From Aquimarina sp042434915 (lineage in GTDB: Bacteria > Bacteroidota > Bacteroidia > Flavobacteriales > Flavobacteriaceae): a DNA stretch of 64,000 bases. Each line of letters begins with the position of its first letter. Position 1 is the first letter of the stretch. The position numbers and the translations under genes were made by a program. Below, in pieces: positions 59,301 to 64,000 of this stretch. The notes beneath the pieces were generated by a model. It saw nothing but the letters and a program-made list of their open reading frames with translations, was not told the origin of the DNA and did no database searches. The DNA lies in NCBI RefSeq assembly GCF_042434915.1, contig NZ_CP170198.1, forward strand, positions 3,596,001 to 3,660,000, read 5' to 3'.

Positions 59301-60258
59301 TTCTCCAGAAAAAAGATTTTGGTCAATTTTCCAAAAACATTATGATATTGTAGATACTTCTAGAATTCAAATAATCGAAGGGAATTTGTATTTAGATAAT
59401 TTGGGTATGAAACCTAATGAGAAGAAAATAAATGAAATCGACACTATATTTCATATAGCAGGCTCTCCAGAATTTATTAGCAAAAAAACTAGCGAAGAAC
59501 ATATAAACTATCTCGGAACGAAGAATATTGTAGATTGGAGTAATAAAAAAGGAATTAAGAATTTTAATTTTATTTCGACAATTGGCGTTGTAGGGAAAGT
59601 AATGCCGTATGAAGTTGAAAACTTTTATGAAACAGATATGGATTTAGGACAGGATCCAGGAAATTATATTCATGCCTCATCAAAACTTAAAGCAGAAGAA
59701 TATATTAAGAACTATTATCAATTTAAAAGCAAAGTTTTTAGAATTTCAAATGTAGGAGGTAGGTTTGAAGATGGTTTTTTTCCTACTGATCTTAGCAAAA
59801 ATTTGATGTGGTTAAAATTGAAGTCATTATCAGAACTAAACTATTATTATGAAGAACTCTTGAAAGAAAACTCTAGTATTAGTCTTTTTCCTGTAGATAT
59901 TCTTGTCAAGTTAATAGTAGAGATTTCCTTTGTGAATATCAAAAGCATAAGCACTTTCCATATTAAAACAGAAAGATCTTTTTTAAATCTTGAAATATTT
60001 AAAGCATTTAAAAAAGCATGTATTCAATTAGAACTTCTTTCTTATGAAGAATTTATGAGTTTCATGGATAATAATCATTATAAAATGAACTTTTATAATG
60101 TTGCCAGTGAAGCTAATAAATACAAGTTAAGAGATGATGCAACTAATAAAGTTATTTCGAAATTAAATTTGAGTAAATTTAGAGAATTTAATAAGCAATT
60201 ATATTTAGAAAGATTACTATCAAAAAACTTAAAACCAAATAATCAAATAATATCATAA
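56377..60258 (+). CDS. PKS-3: KS-(AT remnant)-ACP-ACP-thioester reductase, chain release
   Basis: This 1,293-residue protein starts 6 bases after NRPS-6. The KS (about 1-410) keeps Cys164 (TTCSSSLVA), EAHGTGT and GQIGHLDYLSG. Residues about 440-690 occupy the place of an AT but lack any GHSxG and are divergent. A PYFSPKRFWPEV stretch like a post-AT linker follows. Two tandem ACPs share LGGTS(I/L)SALDMIDEIEK near 760 and 853, with a 93-residue period. The C-terminal reductase (about 935-1290) has NAD(P)-binding GATGLVGAAM and ISTIGVVG, but the YxxxK position reads HASSK, with His where Tyr is usual. Terminal reductases release the chain as an aldehyde or alcohol. No extender-loading AT is seen here, so any extension would need an acyltransferase in trans. 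Confidence 0.9.
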   Translation: MNDSIAIIGVSFDLPNIKNWEDLKASLYDKNTYIDEMPKERLKEIELVFGNIEMAKSGYLAEIDKFDNAYFGFTERESLRLFPEHRLFLTNAVKACYHAGYAEASLKGSKTGIFYTSSKSAYQNYTNYSDLSFNSFDIIEGIEGTRLAKYLDVRGPVVSVNTTCSSSLVAINVAKQSLNAHECDMAIVGGVKTLALTKENVLNNVVQSKKEACRPFDQNADGTMNGEGAIFFVLKRYEQAIKDKDAILAEIKGAAVNHGGNRISSLTAPSSEAQKEVIVQAWENSKVDVEKMRYIEAHGTGTILGDPIEVEAIKQALSQLNSSRKNIPFAVSSFKGQIGHLDYLSGLAGVLRLVAALNFKVIPIQSNFNKLNEYFDLEETGLYVPTIAEDWTSKDKERIGGVSSFGLTGTNVHLVLSKNDANNTIKTPDKQELKYLQISHDNSHKLKSYKEYLIEKIDNIDCDEDIYKLCSKLNRVFQINKENQGIIYSSKESLITSLKAKKTNSVDEKLFLLLDLNILHYSKEFIESIFIENLFIKEQWDQNVSLELNKIQNQYALNILFQFTIYKYVFNKLGVKVKLITSQEDSAINKLIKSEISVREIIEKTSEEKELNNPFDENQFKKYLGQTSLIRNVVIIDFSNKNQSRFNNLKLDYIYGDLSNNDRFLLYTNMLESGVDSLKSGFTSEYNNIELPYFSPKRFWPEVKKSFLNTKDIVKSTSKKEGTNAKIFNKKEIKVILNKVWSSILDMNDFNEEEDFFELGGTSISALDMIDEIEKSIKGIKILYEEIYSYATVNKLTDLIYVQLENISSSIKEQKNENHRIDESQINSIVKNSWVSILDFDNFSDDEDFFELGGTSLSALDMIDEIEKNIEGIKILYEEIYSYSTVSKLVKKIVFQLQNDKIITNLNNDKLDPILRKQKYENLLDNISKEEFSKYTPQNILITGATGLVGAAMVSYLHTNTKAKLYCIVQKKDFNSPEKRFWSIFQKHYDIVDTSRIQIIEGNLYLDNLGMKPNEKKINEIDTIFHIAGSPEFISKKTSEEHINYLGTKNIVDWSNKKGIKNFNFISTIGVVGKVMPYEVENFYETDMDLGQDPGNYIHASSKLKAEEYIKNYYQFKSKVFRISNVGGRFEDGFFPTDLSKNLMWLKLKSLSELNYYYEELLKENSSISLFPVDILVKLIVEISFVNIKSISTFHIKTERSFLNLEIFKAFKKACIQLELLSYEEFMSFMDNNHYKMNFYNVASEANKYKLRDDATNKVISKLNLSKFREFNKQLYLERLLSKNLKPNNQIIS
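58558..59055 (+). repeat. Tandem duplication of an ACP domain in PKS-3
   Basis: Two copies with a 279-bp period encode 93-residue ACP units. The string ATGATTGATGAGATCGAAAA occurs at 58681 and again at 58960. Both copies keep the phosphopantetheine Ser in LGGTS. Confidence 0.85.
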
Positions 60259-62645
60259 TGAAGAAATTAGGATACTTTTTATTAACCATCATACCATTAA
60301 TTTCATTCTCACAAGAAATAAACTATTCTATAAGAGGAAAAGCGAAAACTCCCGACGGATATTTACCATCAGGAAACGTTATGGCTCTCAACCCTAAAGA
60401 TTCTACTTTAATAAAAGGAGCTTTTTTTTATGAAGGAGATTTTGAATTAAATGACTTAACAAACCAAGAGATACTGTTTAAACTATCATCATTAGAGTTT
60501 AATGATACTTTTATAAGTATAAAATATTTAGGTGATTCGATGATGGATTTAGGAGAGATAAGAGTACAAAACTTGGGGGATGCTTTGGATGAAGTTGTAT
60601 TAAAGGCTAGAAAACCTGTTTACAAGCAAAAATCAGATGGTACAATAGAGGTTTTGATTGAAAATACAACATTAGCCACCAGTAATTCTACGAATGAAAT
60701 TTTATCTAAATCACCAGATATAATTATGGATGATGGCGTCATTTCAGTATTTGGAAAAGGAAGAGCGATTCTATATTTAAATGGAAAACGAATTACCGAT
60801 GATCAATTAGCACTGATTTCACCATCCAACATCAAGAAAATAGAAATAATAAGAAATCCCTCTTCAAGATATGACGCAGAAGGTGCCGCCGTAGTAAATA
60901 TTAGTACTATTAAAAACATAGGTGATGGCTATCAAGTAGGTATTAAACAAAATGTAAGCTATTCTGAATTTGGAGGAACAATTTCATACTCAAGTTTGAA
61001 TCTGGATCTTAATAAAGGTCGTTTTTCATCTAATAGTTATTATGCACTTCAACTGGGTAAGGAAAGAGAACTATTGCATACTACTAGAGATCGAGATGAT
61101 GAGAATGTTTTTTTACAGACTGATTTAACGACCGATTGGCGTCGTGAATTTGAAAATTACTCATACTATGGTTCGGGCCTTCAGTATACTAATGATGATA
61201 ATAGTTATGTGTCGTTGGAGTATTCAGGATTTTCGGAAGGATTAGGGGGGAGTCAATTAAGTAATAATGAAATCACCAATAGTAGTAACACAAGTTTTTT
61301 TGAAAGTGATATTGATAGAGATGAAAAAGTAGTAAATAATTCGATATCATTAAACTATAACAAGCCTATTGATACTTTAGGGACTGAACTTTTTTTTGGA
61401 GGTCAATATTCTAATTTTAATGCAGACACAGATAATTTCATTCTTGAAGAAAATACAATAGGAACCACAGATTCATCAAGGTTTCTTAAAAACTTATTAA
61501 ATCTTGATATTGATATTTTTTCAGGTCAATTAGATTACAAAAAGGTTTTTAAAAATGAGAGTTCTTTAGAAGTAGGGACAAGATATAGTTATGTTAATAA
61601 TGAATCAGATTTAGATTTTTTAGTTTCAAATGATAATTCTAATTTTGTTATTGACAATGATCTATCAAATTCATTTGGTTATAAAGAATCAATTGGAGCC
61701 GCATACTTTAGTTATCAAGGAACCTTAAATAAAAAAATAAATTATGTTATTGGTGTAAGGGGAGAATTTACTAATTACGATTTAGACATATCCTCACTAG
61801 ATGAGGATGAACTAATAGAAGATGATTATTTCAATTTTTTTCCAAATTTTTCTGTAAACACCAAAATTTCTGAGAATAACACCCTTAATTTCGCATATTC
61901 ATCAAGAATAAGAAGGCCTGCTTATCGATCGTTAAATCCTGTTTTGATATATCAAGATCCTTTTACGTCAATACAAGGAAATCCAGAATTAATTCCTGAA
62001 ATCACGCACGCTTTTGAATTAGGAAGCACGACAAAGAAAACGACGTATAAAATTGGATATAATTATACTTTAGATCCAATGGATGCGGCAGCTCTTAGAG
62101 GAGAAGGTCCTAATAGTTATGTTTTAAAAGGAATAAATTTAGAGAAGCGACACGTTTTTTTTACATCTGTTTCAAGAATGTTTAGTAGAAAATGGTTTAC
62201 TTCTAACAATACTTTGAGTTTATTACATACCAACATAATAGATAATCAATTTGATTTTGAATCAATTGATCCTAACCTTAATTTGTATCTTTATTCTAAT
62301 AATAGATTTAATATATCTGATACTTTTAATGCTGAAATTTTGTTTTGGTACTTAGGAGATAAAAAATATGGAATTTATAAAGATAATAGTAGGTATAATT
62401 TAACGATTTCAGTGGATAAGTCATTTTTCAATAACTCTCTAAAATGTACATTAACAGCTAATGATATATTTCATAGCATTATAGCTTCTGGTCGCTATAA
62501 TGTAGGTCAAACAGAGATTTATTACAACAGACGATGGAGCACAAATTATTTTAGATTATCCGTTAATTATAACTTTGGAAAATTAAAAAAGGCTGCATAT
62601 AAAAATAAATCAACAGGGGACTTAGAAACAAGAAGAGCTCAATAA
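60258..62645 (+). CDS. TonB-dependent receptor-like outer-membrane beta-barrel protein
   Basis: This 795-residue protein has a signal peptide (MKKLGYFLLTIIPLISFSQ). A small carboxypeptidase-regulatory-like domain follows (about 22-105), then a plug-like domain (about 120-220: NEILSKSPDIIM, KGRAILYLNGKRI, NIKKIEIIRNPSSRYDAEG). The rest is beta-barrel with alternating aromatic strands, ending YFRLSVNYNFGKLKK. This is the Bacteroidota outer-membrane beta-barrel family related to TonB-dependent receptors. Its ATG shares one base with the PKS-3 stop (TAATG), so it is translationally coupled to the assembly line. Uptake of the finished, possibly metal-bound, product or help in crossing the outer membrane are the likely roles; the sequence does not decide. 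Confidence 0.87.
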   Translation: MKKLGYFLLTIIPLISFSQEINYSIRGKAKTPDGYLPSGNVMALNPKDSTLIKGAFFYEGDFELNDLTNQEILFKLSSLEFNDTFISIKYLGDSMMDLGEIRVQNLGDALDEVVLKARKPVYKQKSDGTIEVLIENTTLATSNSTNEILSKSPDIIMDDGVISVFGKGRAILYLNGKRITDDQLALISPSNIKKIEIIRNPSSRYDAEGAAVVNISTIKNIGDGYQVGIKQNVSYSEFGGTISYSSLNLDLNKGRFSSNSYYALQLGKERELLHTTRDRDDENVFLQTDLTTDWRREFENYSYYGSGLQYTNDDNSYVSLEYSGFSEGLGGSQLSNNEITNSSNTSFFESDIDRDEKVVNNSISLNYNKPIDTLGTELFFGGQYSNFNADTDNFILEENTIGTTDSSRFLKNLLNLDIDIFSGQLDYKKVFKNESSLEVGTRYSYVNNESDLDFLVSNDNSNFVIDNDLSNSFGYKESIGAAYFSYQGTLNKKINYVIGVRGEFTNYDLDISSLDEDELIEDDYFNFFPNFSVNTKISENNTLNFAYSSRIRRPAYRSLNPVLIYQDPFTSIQGNPELIPEITHAFELGSTTKKTTYKIGYNYTLDPMDAAALRGEGPNSYVLKGINLEKRHVFFTSVSRMFSRKWFTSNNTLSLLHTNIIDNQFDFESIDPNLNLYLYSNNRFNISDTFNAEILFWYLGDKKYGIYKDNSRYNLTISVDKSFFNNSLKCTLTANDIFHSIIASGRYNVGQTEIYYNRRWSTNYFRLSVNYNFGKLKKAAYKNKSTGDLETRRAQ

Positions 62646-62681
62646 TCTTTTATTTTAGTAATCACTATTAAATTTTAAAAT

Positions 62682-63398
62682 ATGCAATTATTCTTACTTC
62701 ACTTTGCTGGAGGAAGTTGTTATTCTTTTGAATTTCTAAAAAAGAATATTAATTCTGATATAGATTTTATTGCTTTAGAAATACCTGGTAGAGGCAAAAG
62801 ATTTGAAGAAGCTCTACTTAAAAATAAAGAGCAGGTAATACAAGATTATTTCAACCAAATAAAAAAGCTAAGGAATAAACAACCATATATAATTTATGGG
62901 CACAGTATGGGGGCAACTTTAGGGTTAAGTATAACCAAAAAGATGGAAGAAATAAATGATTTCCCCTGTCATTTAATAGTCTCAGGAAATCCAGGCCCAG
63001 GGGTTAAAGAATCATATGAAAAGCAACAAAAAGGGAAACGCTACTTAATGAAGGATGAGGATTTCAAAGAAGAATTAAGAGAATTAGGAGGGGTTCCAGA
63101 AGAGATTCTTGAAAATGATGAATTATATCATTTTTTCAGCCCCATCATGCGTGCTGATTTTGAAGTTTTGGAAAAAGATAATTATTCTGAAGAAGGATTA
63201 ATTATTAAAACGCCAATTTATGCTTTAATGGGAACTAAAGAAGAGCAATGTCATGAAATTGATAACTGGAAACGATTTACTTCTGGAGAATTTCAGTTTC
63301 AAATTTTAGATGGCGATCATTTCTTTATAAATGACCATCCCGAACAAATAGCGGGAATTATTAAAAAAAACTTTATTAATAATCAGGTTGTAAGTTAA
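62682..63398 (+). CDS. Type II thioesterase (editing)
   Basis: This 238-residue alpha/beta hydrolase of the GrsT/SrfAD type begins with LFLLHFAGGSCYSFEF. It has the nucleophile motif YGHSMGA (Ser75), PGRGKRFEE near residue 37, GVPEEILENDEL near 145, the acid in the ALMGTKEEQ region, and the catalytic His in GDHFFI (His213). Such enzymes clear misloaded or stalled acyl groups from carrier domains. There is no TE domain on any synthetase here, so release is left to the reductase of PKS-3 and this protein most likely edits. It follows the receptor gene by 36 bases and probably ends the operon's enzyme block. Confidence 0.93.
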   Translation: MQLFLLHFAGGSCYSFEFLKKNINSDIDFIALEIPGRGKRFEEALLKNKEQVIQDYFNQIKKLRNKQPYIIYGHSMGATLGLSITKKMEEINDFPCHLIVSGNPGPGVKESYEKQQKGKRYLMKDEDFKEELRELGGVPEEILENDELYHFFSPIMRADFEVLEKDNYSEEGLIIKTPIYALMGTKEEQCHEIDNWKRFTSGEFQFQILDGDHFFINDHPEQIAGIIKKNFINNQVVS

Positions 63399-63406
63399 TT
63401 TACAAC
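63387..63406 (+). terminator. Hairpin overlapping the thioesterase stop codon
   Basis: GTTGTAA (63387-63393) pairs with TTACAAC (63400-63406) around a 6-base loop that contains the stop codon region. No T tract follows, so an intrinsic terminator is doubtful. Confidence 0.25.
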
Positions 63407-63492
63407 TAGAGGTTTATTTAGGTTTATTACTTCGCAATACTATTACTCTAACCGTACATAGTTATTTTTACGTACATAAATATTTGAGACAA

Positions 63493-64000
63493 ATGTTAAA
63501 ATTAAAACCAAAAGATATTATTCTTTTATTGCTATATGCTATACCTAATACTCTTTTGAGTTTTGGAATTATTTATATAATAAATAATGTTTTATCGGGG
63601 AATGAAGAATTTTTAAAAGACTATATGATTATAGTTTTTCTATCTGCTGTAGGATATACATATTTACTAAATGTAATTTTTCAGAAAGGATTAAATAAAT
63701 ATGCGTTTAAGATATTATATGAGAATGAAAAAAATCTGTTTAATCAAATTTTAAGAGCTCCTTTGGTAACTCTCGAAAAATTTGGGACGCAACGTTTTTA
63801 TACAGCAATGGAGGATTTACGTATATTTTCTAATTTACCTTATACAGTTACCCATACAGTTAGCTCTTTGTTGATGTTAGTCCTTGGAGTAGTGTATATG
63901 TTTACACTTTCACCTATATCTGCAGGAATCGTTCTTGTTCTTATCATATTAGTAGCTGTTTGTTACTTTATTGTTATGAACACTATGTCTAGTCAAGTAA
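63493..64000 (+). CDS. ABC transporter of cyclic-peptide/siderophore exporter type (SyrD/PvdE-like), 5' part
   Basis: ATG at 63493 opens a frame that runs off the window after 169 codons. The visible part is a membrane domain: helix 1 near residues 8-28 (DIILLLLYAIPNTLLSFGII), helix 2 near 45-65 (MIIVFLSAVGYTYLLNVIF), and a loop with LRAPLVTLEKFGTQRFYTAM. Two more helices follow (SSLLMLVLGVVYMFTL and AGIVLVLIILVAVCYFIV). The loop motif E-K/R-F-G-x-x-R-(F/I)-Y resembles SyrD/PvdE-type exporters that fuse this domain to an ATPase. It lies 94 bases after the thioesterase gene. The ATP-binding half is not visible, so the call rests on the membrane part and context. Confidence 0.75.
   Translation, partial: MLKLKPKDIILLLLYAIPNTLLSFGIIYIINNVLSGNEEFLKDYMIIVFLSAVGYTYLLNVIFQKGLNKYAFKILYENEKNLFNQILRAPLVTLEKFGTQRFYTAMEDLRIFSNLPYTVTHTVSSLLMLVLGVVYMFTLSPISAGIVLVLIILVAVCYFIVMNTMSSQV

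Noticed and set aside
10208..60000. Many short minus-strand open frames inside the synthetase genes
   Set aside because: They lie opposite strongly conserved domains, have low-complexity hydrophobic translations and no family motifs; they are shadows of the real genes.
60258..62645. Calling the whole cluster a siderophore pathway
   Set aside because: Only one likely metal ligand (beta-OH-Asp) is predicted and no hydroxamate or catecholate genes are in view, so the receptor alone does not justify the label.
1..64000. CRISPR arrays, rRNA genes, phage genes, replication origin
   Set aside because: No regularly spaced repeats, rRNA-like stretches or phage structural genes were found on reading both strands.

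Overview
The window reads as a marine-type member of the Flavobacteriaceae (Bacteroidota). The DNA is AT-rich, and a strong promoter in front of the tRNA genes has the Bacteroidota form TTG-N19-TAnnTTTG. The block nhaB-exbB-exbD-tonB-folC and a co-transcribed outer-membrane beta-barrel receptor also fit that group. No species can be named from the sequence alone.

Layout: (1) 1-4398 is housekeeping DNA: a 3' part of nhaB, an exbB/exbD/tonB energy-transduction set, and folC. (2) 4417-4724 holds two valine tRNAs (anticodons TAC and GAC) with a promoter and terminators. (3) 4730-7435 is a graveyard of three inactivated transposase genes (one ISL3/ISAon1-like, two IS3-like) marking the edge between core and accessory DNA. 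(4) 7436-8988 is a regulatory zone: a promoter-like site, a leader with an ops-like hairpin, a NusG-paralogue antiterminator gene, and a second leader with a terminator-like hairpin. (5) 8989-63398 is one giant collinear assembly line of about 54 kb, all on the + strand: nine NRPS/PKS proteins, a SyrP-like hydroxylase, a TonB-dependent receptor and a type II thioesterase. (6) From 63493 a SyrD/PvdE-like ABC exporter gene begins and runs off the window.

Assembly logic, from domain order and hand-read adenylation codes: NRPS-1 (half C-A-T, C-A-T, C-A-T: Ala, Ile-like, Ala), NRPS-2 (Pro), NRPS-3 (Gly, with a flavin monooxygenase and an FkbM methyltransferase both inserted in its A domain), PKS-1 (KS-AT-ACP), NRPS-4 (Ser), PKS-2 (KS-AT-degenerate KR-ACP), NRPS-5 (Asp with epimerase, Ser, Ser), SyrP-like hydroxylase, NRPS-6 (Ser, Lys), PKS-3 (KS-degenerate AT-ACP-ACP-reductase). 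The inferred product is a hybrid peptide of about 11 residues with two or three ketide units. It would be expected to carry an alpha-oxygenated (possibly methoxy) glycine, a D-beta-hydroxy-aspartate, up to three dehydroalanines made from Ser, and a reduced C-terminus.

The most notable points are the doubly interrupted Gly adenylation domain, a distinct condensation-domain subtype found exactly three times and each time just after a Ser module, a C-terminal tail signature that pairs with TubC-type docking domains, a 325-bp identical stretch shared by two Ser modules, and a NusG-type antiterminator system apparently serving a 54-kb operon. Specificity and chemistry calls are inferences from memory of family motifs; no database search was run.
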